From: Acididesulfobacillus acetoxydans
Lineage (GTDB): Bacteria; Bacillota; Desulfitobacteriia; Desulfitobacteriales; Desulfitobacteriaceae
Direction of reading: 5' to 3'
DNA: 64,000 nucleotides
Assembly (NCBI RefSeq): GCF_902729405.1
Contig: NZ_LR746496.1
Span: forward strand, 992,001 to 1,056,000
A program made the position numbers and the translations under genes. The notes beneath the pieces are model-generated. The model did not search any database. It was given only the letters and a program-made list of their open reading frames with translations, and had not been told where the DNA came from. Positions 44,306 to 53,692 of this stretch are shown piece by piece (positions within the stretch are counted from its first letter, which is position 1; each line of letters starts with the position of its first letter).

Positions 44306-47300
44306 TCAGCCTGATTCAACCGCTTCTTTAGCCACCGTCAGCATCAGCTTGATCCGGTTGAACTGGTTGACGGCACTGGCTCCCGAGTCGTAATCGATAA
44401 ACGATATATTGGCCCCCGGATAGTGCTTTTTCAACTCCCGGAGCATTCCCCGGCCTATGACATGATTGGGCAAGCAGGCAAAGGGCTGTATGCAGAGGAT
44501 ATTGTTGGTTCCGCTGTGGAGAAGTTCCTCCATTTCCCCGGTCAGGAACCAGCCCTCTCCGGTTTGATTGGCCAGGGACAGGTGTTTCTGGGCAGCCTGG
44601 GCAAATTCCCCGATGGCAAGCGGGGGTTGAAAGCGCCGGCTGTGCCGCAAGGCTTTTTTCATGGCCCGCCGGTACCATTCAATAATTCCCACGGCCAGGC
44701 GGGACGAGAGGACGCCGGAAAGAGGGCCGGCCAGAAACTGGTATTGATATTGGCTGTCCATGGCATTGTAGAGAAGAAAATCTATGAGGTCCGGGACGAT
44801 CACTTCCGCTCCCTCTTCTTCCAACATCTGGACGAGATTGTTGTTAGCGGCCGGGTAGTATTTCACCATAATCTCGCCCACAATTCCCACCCTCGGTTTC
44901 GCCTTGGTTTCATCCAGGGGCAGCCGGTCAAACTGCCGGACGATCCCTTCAACGTTCCGGTTAAAGGCTTTTCGGTCCCGTTTTTGCAGAGAGTTTTGGC
45001 ACTCTTCCACCCAATAGTCATACAGGGTGTCGGCGGATCCGGGCACTTGTTCATAAGGCCGTACCCGGTGCAGAACGCGCATCAAGAGGTCGCCGTAGAC
45101 TAAGGCCTGCATGATCTCGTCAAACAGAGAACGGGTTAATTGAAAGCCGGGATTCGGTTCCAGACCGGCCGTATTCAATGAAATCACCGGTATATGCCCC
45201 AGGCCGGCGTCGCGCAAGGCCTTGCGCAAATAGGCAATATAATTGGTGGCCCGGCAGCCGCCACCGGTCTGACTGACGATGACCGATGTCTGTTCCGGAT
45301 CATAGCTGCCGCTGCGCAAGGCTTTCATGACCTGGCCGACGACCAAAATGGCCGGATAACAAGCGTCATTGTTGACAAAACGCAGCCCTTCATCCACTGC
45401 GGCTTGATCGGCATCAGGCAGCAGTTCGATCCGGTACCCGGCATTGGTGAAGGCGGTTTTTAGGAACTGGAAGTGGACTGGGGACATCTGGGGGGCGAGG
45501 ATGGTGTGCTGTTCCTTCATGGCGGTCGTGAAGAGCACCCGGCCCGGACTCTGATATTTTCGCCGGGGAATAAACCCTTTTTTGTCCCGCTCATAGATCG
45601 AGGCGATGAGAGAACGAACCCGGATCCGGGCCCCGCCCAAGTTATTGATGTCGTCGATTTTTATGGTCGTATAAATCTTCCCGTAACGGCGCAGGATTTC
45701 CCGCACTTGCTCAGAAGTGATGGAATCAAGGCCGCAACCGAAAGAGTTTAACTGGATCAGTTCCAAATCCGGCTCTTGCGCCACTAAAGTGGCCGCCGCA
45801 TAAAGACGGGAGTCATAAACCCACTGGTCGATCATCTGCAGGGGCCTTTCCACAACCGCCAAATCCCGCACGGAGTCCTCCGAGAGCACGGCAAACCCGT
45901 AGGATTGCAGCATATCCGGGATACCGTGATGAAGTTCCGGATCGATGTGATAAGGCCGGCCCGCCAGGACAATTCCCCTCCGGTGATGTTCGCGCATGAA
46001 GCGCAAGGCCTCTTTTCCTTGTTTTCGCACATCTTCCCGATAACGGGACAGTTCAGCATAGGCTTTTTGCACCGCCGGCCGGATCTCCGCCAAGGGCAGC
46101 CCCTCCGGAGCCAGGGCTGCGGCCAGCCGTTTCGCCATATGGTGGGGGCTGTCCAGAGGCAAAAAAGGATGATAGAATTTAACGCCCTGCTCCCCGAGGA
46201 TTTCCATGTTGGCCCCGATGGTTTCCGGATAAGAGGTGACAATCGGGCAATTATAATGGTTGCCGGCCTGAGGGTCCTCCGCAATATTGAAAGGGATGGA
46301 AGGGTAGAAGATGGTTTTGAGACCCTTCTGAACCAGGTCCGCGATATGCCCGTGTACCAGTTTGGCCGGATAACAGACGGAATCGGACGAAATACTTTCC
46401 ATTCCCAGCGCATACAGTGTCTGGCTGGAGCGGCCGGAGAGGATAACGCGATAGCCCAATTCCGTAAAGAGCGTAAACCAGAAAGGATAATCGTCATACA
46501 TGTTCAAAGCCCTGGGCAAGCCGATGCTGCCGCGACGGGCGTCTTCTTCTTTCAGAGGCCGATAATTGAAAACGCGCCGATATTTATAGGCATAGAGATT
46601 GGGAAGGGGGTTGTTTTCTTTTTGCAGCCCTAATCCTCTTTCGCAGCGGTTACCGGAAATGAAGGAGCGGCCATCGTTAAAGTGATGCACTGTAAGCCGG
46701 CAATGGTTGCCGCAGAACTCGCAGCGGCGGAACTCGGTTTCGTTATGCAGGTGTTCCAAGGCATCCGCCGGGAGGAGGGTGCTGCTGTGGCCCTCTTGAT
46801 CATGTTCCCTGGCGATGAGGGCCGCTCCGAACGCTCCCATGATCCCGGAAATGTCCGGGCGGACGACCTCCCGGCCTGTAATCATTTCCAAGGCCCGGAG
46901 TACCGCATCGTTATAGAAGGTCCCCCCCTGGGCAACGATCTTTTGCCCCAGGTCATCCGCGCTGCGGAAACGGATAATTTTAAAGAGGGCGTTTTTGATT
47001 ACCGATAGGGCCAGACCGGCCGAGATATCCTCGACTTCGGCCCCTTCTTTTTGCACCTGCCTCACTTTCGAATTCATAAAGACAGTACAGCGGGTTCCCA
47101 GATCGACGGGTCGTTGGGCCCGAATTCCTTTGCCGGCGAAATCGTTCACCTCCAGCTGCAAGGAGGTGGCGAAGGTTTCGATGAAGGAACCGCAGCCTGA
47201 GGAACAGGCTTCATTAAGGAGAATGGAATCGATCACTCCCTCTTTGATGACCAGGCACTTCATGTCCTGACCGCCTATGTCCAGGACAAAGTCCACTCCG

Positions 47301-48532
47301 GGCAGGAAGAAATTGGCCGCTTTGTAATGGGCAACGGTTTCGATTTCCCCCAGGTCGACTTTTAAGGCGGCTTGAATGTACGGTTCTCCGTATCCTGTTA
47401 CCACTGAATTCGCTATCCAGGCCTTTGGGGGTAGTTTGGCGTATAACTCTTGCAGGGCCTCAACCGTGGTTTCCAAGGGCTTGCCTTTATTGTTCCCGTA
47501 ATAGGAATAGAGAAGCCGTCCCTCATCATCGATCAAAGCCACTTTTGTCGTGGTTGAGCCGGCGTCAATGCCCAGAAAAGTTTTTCCCTGATGAAGAGTA
47601 AGGTCGCGTTTGGGCACCGTGTGCCTGGCATGCCGTGCCCGGAAGCGGGCATAGTCCTCTGCGCCCGTGAACAAAGGCGTGAGGGGGGCGTCACCCTGGC
47701 GTTCCATATGAGGAAGAAGAACGGCCCTTTCATAAAGTGCCGGCCCTGAGAGAGGGCTTTCTTTGACGGAGGATAAAGCGGCTCCCAAAGCGACAAAGAA
47801 CTGGGAGTCCTCCGGATGGAGGTATTGCTCAGGCTCAAGAACGAGTGTTTGGCGAAATCTTTGGCGCAGTTCAGGCAGAAAATGCAGCGGCCCTCCCAAG
47901 AAAGCGACTTTACCCTTGATCGGCCGCCCTTGGGCTAACCCTCCTATGGTTTGGTTGACAACTGCCTGAAAAACAGAGGCGGCAATATCTTCGGGAGCCG
48001 CGCCTTCGTTTAACAGAGGCTGGATATCGGTCTTGGCAAAGACGCCGCAGCGGGAGGCAATGGGATAGAGAGTTTTATAGTGCCGGGCCAGTTCATTCAG
48101 CCCGGCGGCATCCGTTTGCAATAAGGCGGCCATCTGGTCGATAAAGGCACCGGTTCCGCCGGCACACGTGCCGTTCATCCTCTGCTCCAGGGACTGATCA
48201 AAATAAGTGATTTTGGCGTCTTCCCCGCCTAATTCAATGGCTACATCGGTTTCCGGTATGTATTGCTTGACAGCCTCGGTACAGGCAATCACCTCCTGGA
48301 CGAAGGGAACGTTTAAAGTCTGAGCAAAGGGTAATCCTCCGGAACCTGTAACCGTCATGGTGAGGAGCCGGTCGGCCAGTAACGGCCGGCATTCTTCGAG
48401 CAAGGCGATGACCGCCTCTTTCAAACCGGACAAATGCCTGAGATACTTTTTGTGGGTGATGCGACCGTCCGCCAAAACGACCAGTTTGGCCGTTGTCGAA
48501 CCCACATCAAGCCCAACGTTAAGAAGCTCCAT
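44306..48532 (-). CDS. Giant 2-hydroxyacyl-CoA dehydratase activase-related protein (two ASKHA domains plus C-terminal DUF2229-type region)
   Basis: A ~1408-residue protein. Two tandem BadF/HgdC-type ATPase domains are followed by dehydratase-like modules. Domain 1 (~5-260) has GLDVGSTTAKLVVL and NGTCAGGTGAFIDQMA. Domain 2 (~320-570) has GIDAGSTTTKVALID, DIGGQDMKCLVI and NEACSSGCGSFIETFA, whose Cys would hold the bridging 4Fe-4S cluster. The remaining ~800 residues (COG3580/COG3581 type, with CYPAKLVHGH, FYPSIPFN and NDACYPAILVVGQ) resemble dehydratase subunits. Such giants are common in clostridia, and their substrates are unknown. ATG 48532 is chosen (GGGAGCGAG before it) over 48610. ATP-driven low-potential electron transfer is inferred. 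No dehydratase subunits hgdAB are adjacent. Confidence 0.9.
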   Translation of the reverse strand: MELLNVGLDVGSTTAKLVVLADGRITHKKYLRHLSGLKEAVIALLEECRPLLADRLLTMTVTGSGGLPFAQTLNVPFVQEVIACTEAVKQYIPETDVAIELGGEDAKITYFDQSLEQRMNGTCAGGTGAFIDQMAALLQTDAAGLNELARHYKTLYPIASRCGVFAKTDIQPLLNEGAAPEDIAASVFQAVVNQTIGGLAQGRPIKGKVAFLGGPLHFLPELRQRFRQTLVLEPEQYLHPEDSQFFVALGAALSSVKESPLSGPALYERAVLLPHMERQGDAPLTPLFTGAEDYARFRARHARHTVPKRDLTLHQGKTFLGIDAGSTTTKVALIDDEGRLLYSYYGNNKGKPLETTVEALQELYAKLPPKAWIANSVVTGYGEPYIQAALKVDLGEIETVAHYKAANFFLPGVDFVLDIGGQDMKCLVIKEGVIDSILLNEACSSGCGSFIETFATSLQLEVNDFAGKGIRAQRPVDLGTRCTVFMNSKVRQVQKEGAEVEDISAGLALSVIKNALFKIIRFRSADDLGQKIVAQGGTFYNDAVLRALEMITGREVVRPDISGIMGAFGAALIAREHDQEGHSSTLLPADALEHLHNETEFRRCEFCGNHCRLTVHHFNDGRSFISGNRCERGLGLQKENNPLPNLYAYKYRRVFNYRPLKEEDARRGSIGLPRALNMYDDYPFWFTLFTELGYRVILSGRSSQTLYALGMESISSDSVCYPAKLVHGHIADLVQKGLKTIFYPSIPFNIAEDPQAGNHYNCPIVTSYPETIGANMEILGEQGVKFYHPFLPLDSPHHMAKRLAAALAPEGLPLAEIRPAVQKAYAELSRYREDVRKQGKEALRFMREHHRRGIVLAGRPYHIDPELHHGIPDMLQSYGFAVLSEDSVRDLAVVERPLQMIDQWVYDSRLYAAATLVAQEPDLELIQLNSFGCGLDSITSEQVREILRRYGKIYTTIKIDDINNLGGARIRVRSLIASIYERDKKGFIPRRKYQSPGRVLFTTAMKEQHTILAPQMSPVHFQFLKTAFTNAGYRIELLPDADQAAVDEGLRFVNNDACYPAILVVGQVMKALRSGSYDPEQTSVIVSQTGGGCRATNYIAYLRKALRDAGLGHIPVISLNTAGLEPNPGFQLTRSLFDEIMQALVYGDLLMRVLHRVRPYEQVPGSADTLYDYWVEECQNSLQKRDRKAFNRNVEGIVRQFDRLPLDETKAKPRVGIVGEIMVKYYPAANNNLVQMLEEEGAEVIVPDLIDFLLYNAMDSQYQYQFLAGPLSGVLSSRLAVGIIEWYRRAMKKALRHSRRFQPPLAIGEFAQAAQKHLSLANQTGEGWFLTGEMEELLHSGTNNILCIQPFACLPNHVIGRGMLRELKKHYPGANISFIDYDSGASAVNQFNRIKLMLTVAKEAVESG

Positions 48533-48797
48533 GATCTCGCTCCCATCTTCCGAGTGACATAAATATTGCGGCCGAAGTGCCCGAACATGCCCAGGCAGGC
48601 CTGTTTCCAAACCGGCGCACGGGATTGGCGGTTTTGCCGGAAAACCCCGTCTCAGCCCATAGTTTCCGGTGTGCCGTAACCGCGCCCCTGTGGCCCAACC
48701 GAGTCTCTTCTTCGATCTATTTTACCAGCTCAAGAAAATCTTGCAAGAATCGGGGGAATTGTGGGTGGAAATTTCCTGCCGGCGACAACGTATATCC

Positions 48798-48920
48798 GGT
48801 TTATCCAAAACGCAAGACTCCTACTTCTCCAAGTGGGAGTGGGCCCCACGTACCCCGCTTCGGTGGGGGTAGACTCCCCCGCCGAAGTCTCGATATTCAG
48901 CTTTAACCAAACGAGTTCAC
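48798..48920 (+). repeat. Dispersed multi-hairpin element, near-complete copy
   Basis: It has the lead GGTTTATCCAAAACGCAAG, hairpin CTCCTACTT-CTCC-AAGTGGGAG (48818-48839), second stem CCCCACGTACCCCGCTTCGGTGGGGG with GTAGACTC, a shortened third part, and the terminal box AACGAGTTCAC (48910-48920). It lies in the 811-base gap between the activase start and cbiM. Apart from this element and the cbiM leader, nothing was recognised in that gap (48533-49343). Confidence 0.8.
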
Positions 48921-49072
48921 TATTGGTTTTGCCGAGTAACGCCGGAACTACAGCCATGGATGCGTCAAAAATATTCTTAATATCAAGATATCAAGAAGGT
49001 ATTTTTATTTCCGTGTCGAATAGCTAATTAAAGAAACGTAAGGATACCTGAAGAAAACTTGGCTCGTGCCAC

Positions 49073-49257
49073 GATACAGTCCGGTGGACTGTATCACCGA
49101 GGCCGAAACTCTGAAACATAGCTTGCCGGCCGACAATGCCTTGGGCGAAGGCTAAAAATCTGGCTCAAAGTCAGCTGGTTTCCAGAATTAAAAGATCGGA
49201 AAAAGGCCATGGAGGTCTGACCTAATCACGGGTCACTCTATGGTCTTTTCCTTTTTT
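49073..49257 (+). promoter_or_regulatory. Leader with terminator upstream of cbiM (candidate metal or cofactor attenuator)
   Basis: A 10-bp stem, GATACAGTCC/GGACTGTATC (49073-49095), is followed about 100 bases on by a long terminator. That terminator is built from GGAAAAAGGCCATGGAG...TGACC (49198 on) and its complement GGGTCA...CTATGGTCTTTTCC, ending in TTTTTT (49252-49257). The gene start is 87 bases further. Such layout suits a cobalamin or Ni/Co riboswitch, but I could not confirm the consensus of either class. Confidence 0.55.
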
Positions 49258-49343
49258 AGGGAGGGAAAGATATGGGTAATTTCTATTGAAGACACGATTC
49301 GGCAGCAAGAAAATTGGTTAACCAATAAAGGAGGGACTAATCA

Positions 49344-50393
49344 ATGCATATTCCGGACGGATACTTGAGTCCGCAAACAGACGCGCTGATGGGGATTGTG
49401 AGCGCCTCTGTCCTGGGTATCGCGGCTAAGAAGACCTCTAAAACACTGAGTGCCAGGAACATTCCCCTGCTGTCTGTGGGCGCGGCCTTTTGCTTCACGC
49501 TGATGATGTTCAATGTTCCTATACCCGATGGGACGACAGCACACGCGGTGGGGGGCTCATTGCTGGCCGTTCTGTTCGGCCCTTGGACAGCGGCCATCGG
49601 CGTATCTATCGCCTTGGTGATACAGGCGATCTTTTTTGGGGACGGGGGCATTTTGGCTTTGGGGGCAAACATATTTAACATGGCCATTGTGCTGCCGTTC
49701 CTGAGTTACGCCATTTACAGTTTAATCGCCGGTAAGAGCGTGATTTCCTCAAAACGCCGTTTAGTGGGTGCCGCCATCGGCGGCTATATTGGCCTGTGCG
49801 TCGCGGCTGTTAGTGCCGGAACAGAATTTGGCTTGCAACCGCTTCTTTTCCATACCGCCAACGGGACTCCTCTTTATAGCCCTTATGGCTTGAATGTGGC
49901 CGTACCGGCCATGCTTTTTGCGCATGCGACGATAGCCGGGCCGGTGGAGGCTGTGGTTACCACTTTGGTCCTTGCCTATTTGCAGCGTTCTAATCCGGCC
50001 TTGTTGGAGCTGAGAAATAATCGGGAAAGCACAAGCCCGGCATTACGGGTGCGGAAGTATGTTATTGGCTTGCTGGTCATCGCCGTCTTCACTCCTCTGG
50101 GGCTTTTGGCTTCGGGAACTGCCTGGGGAGAAGGGAGTTTGGAAGACATCAAGTCCACATTAGGATTTGTTCCCGCCGGGATGCAAAAATTCGGTGATTT
50201 CTGGAGACACGCCTTACTCAAAGACTACGGTATTGCCGGATATGACCATACGTTCTGGCAGCAAGCTTTGGGTTACCTTTTGTCCGCCTTTGTGGGTTTG
50301 CTCCTGATTGGGCTGATCGCCTTGGCCATTCAGCGTTTAGTCCGTAGCCGTAAGTCCGGGCAGAGGCAAGTAAGTGCAAATAAGTGCAAATAG
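49344..50393 (+). CDS. cbiM: CbiM/NikM-type ECF transporter substrate component with fused PDGLE (CbiN-like) domain
   Basis: A 349-residue membrane protein that binds Co2+ or Ni2+ for energy-coupling-factor uptake. The N-terminus MHIPDGYLSPQTD supplies the metal site (Met1 amine, His2). FFGDGGILALGANIFNMA and AHATIAGPVEAVVT are CbiM signatures. From residue ~235 a PDGLE-type domain with two membrane helices (VIGLLVIAVFTPLGLLA, LLSAFVGLLLIGLIALAIQ) replaces a separate cbiN. AAAGGAGGGACTAATCA is a strong RBS. No cbiQ or cbiO follows: the next genes are unrelated. Its ATPase and T components must be elsewhere, or the operon was broken. The leader at 49073 suggests metal or B12 control. Confidence 0.9.
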   Translation: MHIPDGYLSPQTDALMGIVSASVLGIAAKKTSKTLSARNIPLLSVGAAFCFTLMMFNVPIPDGTTAHAVGGSLLAVLFGPWTAAIGVSIALVIQAIFFGDGGILALGANIFNMAIVLPFLSYAIYSLIAGKSVISSKRRLVGAAIGGYIGLCVAAVSAGTEFGLQPLLFHTANGTPLYSPYGLNVAVPAMLFAHATIAGPVEAVVTTLVLAYLQRSNPALLELRNNRESTSPALRVRKYVIGLLVIAVFTPLGLLASGTAWGEGSLEDIKSTLGFVPAGMQKFGDFWRHALLKDYGIAGYDHTFWQQALGYLLSAFVGLLLIGLIALAIQRLVRSRKSGQRQVSANKCK

Positions 50394-50591
50394 TGGTCAT
50401 GGCGGCTGGGGTAATTGCCAATTGCCAATTTGGCTGACGGGGTTACTCCCGCGCCGAGATATGGCGAAGTAGAAGCAATTGATGTCAGAGGAAAGTATGT
50501 TGTACCGGGCTTGACGCTATTTTGAGCGATGGGGCTGCTGTTTCCTCCCCCTGGTTCGAATTTTTGTGCAACTTTCGAAGACAGAAGAAAC

Positions 50592-51179
50592 TTAAATCTC
50601 CAGAGGAAACACTTCATGTAAGTCCATGGTCAGATCGGGAAAGATACCGACCGTCAGTGAATCTGTTTCGGCGTAGATTTCCGGCCTGCCGTATCTACCC
50701 TCAGGGCTAAGGCGAAAGACGCTGATGGTTTTCGGGTCTGGATAGACAATCCAATATTCGCGTACGCCGACTCTTTCATAAAGGTTAAACTTGGCCTTAA
50801 CGTCTTTCTGAAATGTTGACGGGGACACGATTTCAACGACGAGGTCAGGGCTTCCCTTGCAGCCGAGGTTATCCAGTTTAGCCTTATCACAGATCACTGC
50901 GATATCGGGTTGGACTACGGTAGAAGTCTGGTTATCGCTTTCTTGCGGTTGAGGCAGGCGCACGTCAAAAGGTGCATGGTAAACTTCGCACGGTTTACCC
51001 GCAAGATAATTGTTGAAAAGTGTAAGCAGCTGGCGGGAGATGAGTTGATGCAAACGTGTCGGGGCTGGGGTCATGTTGTAGGCCAATCCGTCGATGAGTT
51101 CCCAGCGTTCTTCTTCAGGCCATCTCAGATATTCCTGATACGTAACTTTTTGCTCCCCACGTTCTGCGGTTTTACTCAT
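50592..51179 (-). CDS. Uma2 family (DUF820) PD-(D/E)XK nuclease-like protein
   Basis: A 195-residue protein of the Uma2/DUF820 family, which has the restriction-endonuclease-like fold. Visible landmarks: TYQEYLRWPEEERWELIDGLAYNM at the N-terminus, DVRLPQPQ, VVQPDIAVICD with the Asp, and the catalytic core DLVVEIVSPSTFQKDVKAKF (DxnExxS..K-type). It ends with REYWIVYPDPKTISVF. ATG 51179 follows GGCAGAGGGAGGCTTTTT. Such genes are abundant in cyanobacteria and Firmicutes and often sit in accessory regions. Its role is unknown; it is not linked to a methylase here except a dead dam fragment 900 bases away. Confidence 0.88.
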   Translation of the reverse strand: MSKTAERGEQKVTYQEYLRWPEEERWELIDGLAYNMTPAPTRLHQLISRQLLTLFNNYLAGKPCEVYHAPFDVRLPQPQESDNQTSTVVQPDIAVICDKAKLDNLGCKGSPDLVVEIVSPSTFQKDVKAKFNLYERVGVREYWIVYPDPKTISVFRLSPEGRYGRPEIYAETDSLTVGIFPDLTMDLHEVFPLEI

Positions 51180-51390
51180 AAAAAGCCTCCCTCTGCCAAT
51201 AAATCCCTGTTTACATGGTAACATATTGCCTGAATCAGTACAAGCTTAACCCTTTCGTCGTCGTACGAAAGGATTAGCTTTTTCGCAACGGCCCTGCGGA
51301 CTGTCGAAAGCGAGGATTTGATAATTTCCGAAATAGACCATATAATTAAAAGAATTATGACCTGATTAAGCTAAAAATGAGGATACGAAA

Positions 51391-52029
51391 ATGACGGTTA
51401 ACGAACCAGAGAAAATTGAATGGCGAGGCACGATAGTGTCTATCCAGCCGCGTACGACCGTGTGGCGGTATAGATTGGATAATCGCACCCACTATCATTG
51501 CGGCTACAATCTTTTCCTTGACGGCGAAGCGCAGGGGATTAAGGCCCGGTTTTCTGTGGCCATCTCGGAAAAGCAACAGAAAAAACTTGTCTTTCGCATT
51601 GGCGATGAGGCCCAAGGTACAGCGTGGACGAAAATGTATGATGTGAGCGACTATGCCGATTACTACCGCGCCGGGGGCCTGAAAATCACAAAGAAGGCAG
51701 AACAAGCCGAAACCACACCGCCGCCGTATGTGATAGAGCCACCCGACCTGGCAACCTATGAATGGCGTGGCGCAAGAATGCTGAGTGCCGGCAGTTACAA
51801 AGGCAAATGCTTTCAATGTGCTTGGGCAACGATGTCGGCGGTCGAGATTGAATATGACTGGGGTGTGAGCAAGAAGTACCGATTCGAGAGCTTTTGCTAC
51901 GGGCCCAAGTCGTGCAAACTATATAAAATGGGCAAACCTCGTGCCGTGCCATACAAGGGCGCCGGATCAAGCTATGACGAGGGCTGGATGGATGACCTCT
52001 GCACAGAGAACCGGGGACGGGATGATTAA
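51391..52029 (+). CDS. Hypothetical protein, 212 residues, Cys-rich C-terminal part
   Basis: A soluble protein in two parts. Residues ~1-95 are beta-rich (WRGTIVSIQPRTTVWRYRLD, HYHCGYNLFLDGEAQG). Residues ~120-205 contain KCFQCAWATMS and FCYGPKSCKLYKMGKP, so four Cys residues may bind a metal. AATGAGGATACGAAA gives a moderate RBS. Base use and the neighbouring dead genes suggest an accessory or horizontally acquired patch. I do not recognise the family and assign no function. Confidence 0.6.
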   Translation: MTVNEPEKIEWRGTIVSIQPRTTVWRYRLDNRTHYHCGYNLFLDGEAQGIKARFSVAISEKQQKKLVFRIGDEAQGTAWTKMYDVSDYADYYRAGGLKITKKAEQAETTPPPYVIEPPDLATYEWRGARMLSAGSYKGKCFQCAWATMSAVEIEYDWGVSKKYRFESFCYGPKSCKLYKMGKPRAVPYKGAGSSYDEGWMDDLCTENRGRDD

Positions 52030-52067
52030 CAGGAGCGTAGAATTCGTTGGCCTTTGAATTCTTTACG

Positions 52068-52505
52068 TCACTGATAACTTCTTACCAGCACTTCGTCGAT
52101 TTCTCCTCTTTTGTCAGGTTTCGAGTTGACGGCTCGTTTGGCCTGAATAATTTCAAGATGATAATCTTTGTACAGATCCTTAATAAAGTCAGTCGCCGAA
52201 TTGGAGAGGAGAAATTTGACACCTTTTTTATGTTAATTGTCACACGTTTCTTTAAGACGGAGCTGCTCGTTTCGATCGAAGCCGCCTTTATCATATCCGG
52301 TGAAACTTGCCGTCTGAGAAACGGGATCATAGGGAGGGTCGAAATAGACAAAGGAATCTTGGCGTGTACCTTTCAGGGCTTCTGCAAAGTCAGTACAAAG
52401 TATAGTTACACGAGCTTTGTTAAGGTAGTTGCTCACAGCCCGCAGAGTGTATTCATTGACAATGTTAGGATTTTGTAAATGTTCAGTGAACCATTCAATA
52501 AACAT
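52068..52505 (-). pseudogene. DNA adenine methyltransferase (Dam/D12 class) remnant with an in-frame stop
   Basis: On the minus strand the frame reads NIVNEYTLRAVSNYLNKARV, then the catalytic motif SFVYFDPPYDPVSQTA and GYDKGGFDRNEQLRL. It is broken by TAA after ETCDN (about 52231-52236) and resumes in the same frame with HKKGVKFLLSNSATDFIKDL and NSKPDKRGEIDEVLVR to the stop at 52068-52070. The N-terminal third, including the AdoMet-binding FxGxG motif, is missing. One nonsense change plus 5' truncation makes it non-functional. It resembles phage or type-II modification N6-adenine methylases. Confidence 0.8.
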
Positions 52506-52587
52506 TTAAAAGTTAACAAAACGGGCCGGACTTAGTCCGACCCGGCGAGAATGTGACGAAAGTTCTTATGGATGGGATAGTAGTAAT

Positions 52588-52914
52588 ATGGACTTCTCTC
52601 CACCCCACAACAGAAAATCCCTGCTACTCCCAGCAGCCCTGGCCGTTCCCACCCTTCTTGACGGTGTGCTAACACTCTGGGGGCTTCGTCTTGGCGCAAT
52701 CGAGGAGGACAATCCCTTGATGCGATGGTTGATCGACCAAAACGCCGTCGCGTTCACGGCGGTCAAGCTGGCACTGCCGGTCCTCCTGGGGGTCCTGCTG
52801 TGTCGGATAGGAAACAGGCCGCACGCATTAGTTTCTCGGCTGCTGGTTGTTGCGGTGCCGGCATATGACGTGGTCCTCGTGACTCATGCCCAGTGGATTC
52901 TGCGCGGGCGATAA
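52588..52914 (+). CDS. DUF5658 family membrane protein
   Basis: A 108-residue protein with three hydrophobic segments: LLLPAALAVPTLLDGVLTLWGL, FTAVKLALPVLLGVLLCRIG and LVSRLLVVAVPAYDVVLVTHA. The pattern LDGVLTLWGLRLGAIEEDNPLMRWL (split here by its first loop) is the signature of DUF5658: an Asp/Thr helix followed by E.NPLM. ATG 52588 lacks a strong RBS. The family is small and uncharacterised. It lies between two decaying genes but is itself intact. Confidence 0.75.
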   Translation: MDFSPPHNRKSLLLPAALAVPTLLDGVLTLWGLRLGAIEEDNPLMRWLIDQNAVAFTAVKLALPVLLGVLLCRIGNRPHALVSRLLVVAVPAYDVVLVTHAQWILRGR

Positions 52915-52945
52915 TAGAACATCGGGGAAGGAATCCAAGAAGCTT

Positions 52946-53162
52946 ATGGACAGCGTCGGTCAATTATTGGCACGACTACGTGGGGAGAAGGGCCTTTCCT
53001 AGGCAGAACTGGCTAAACTGGTCGGGACAACCGCGAATCACATCTGTGATCTGGAGCGCGGGAAGCCGGGCAGTATTGCATTTCTCGCGAAGCTGGCAGT
53101 GGTGCCCGACGTGCCTCTGGAAGAAGTGTACAAGAAAGAGAAGGGGAGGGGAGGCAACCGCA
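52946..53162 (+). pseudogene. XRE-family HTH regulator interrupted by an amber codon
   Basis: Translated from ATG 52946, the sequence reads MDSVGQLLARLRGEKGLS, then TAG at 53000-53002, then AELAKLVGTTANHICDLERG and SIAFLAKLAVVPDVPLEEVY in the same frame. The amber codon stands exactly where XRE proteins have Gln (GLSQAELA), so a single CAG to TAG change broke it. The open frame then continues into the small gene at 53165. It could only be functional with readthrough. Confidence 0.8.
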
Positions 53163-53164
53163 AA

Positions 53165-53332
53165 ATGAAAAAACAAACGCTCATCGAGATTAACGGCTGC
53201 GTGGAAACCGACCTGAGCCATGATCAATGGCTCGACGACTTCATCGACTGGCTGGAATCACGTGGCGAATATTTTGGCGGTGGCACGAAGGACGTGACGA
53301 GCGAAGCGGTAACATACGAAGAGGATGAGTAA
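53165..53332 (+). CDS. Small acidic protein, 55 residues
   Basis: ATG 53165 lies behind GGGGAGGGGAGGCAACCGC, a strong RBS. The product (MKKQTLIEINGCVETDLSHD at its start, then DWLESRGEYFGGG and an acidic tail) is short and soluble. The frame is continuous with the upstream HTH pseudogene, so it may have been the C-terminal part of one protein or a coupled small gene. Proteins of this look often accompany XRE regulators in mobile elements; no function is assigned. Confidence 0.55.
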   Translation: MKKQTLIEINGCVETDLSHDQWLDDFIDWLESRGEYFGGGTKDVTSEAVTYEEDE

Positions 53333-53692
53333 CCGTATATACCTGTTCTCCGCAAAAAGAGGAGACCTCGAAAGCACAACGGGAAGCCAAGATCGGCATT
53401 TGGGTGAACAACTTCTGGGCTTGCGGCGGGTTACGATTCTGTCACCCCGGCCAGCTAGCATAGCACTAGCACCGTTGGGCACAGGGCGCAGAAAGGCATC
53501 TTGTCTGGACCGAGTTAAGCGGGAACTCCTGGTGGGTACGTAAAATAGGTACCTGCCACATTTTTGTGTCTTGACGGAAAAAGTAGACGGAAATTGGGAG
53601 AATCCCATTTAGGGTAGAAAGATTTTCGCAAAACGTAGGCGGGACTCAGAAATTCGTCTGCGTGTACCACCACCCCGAGGGACATTTGGAGC

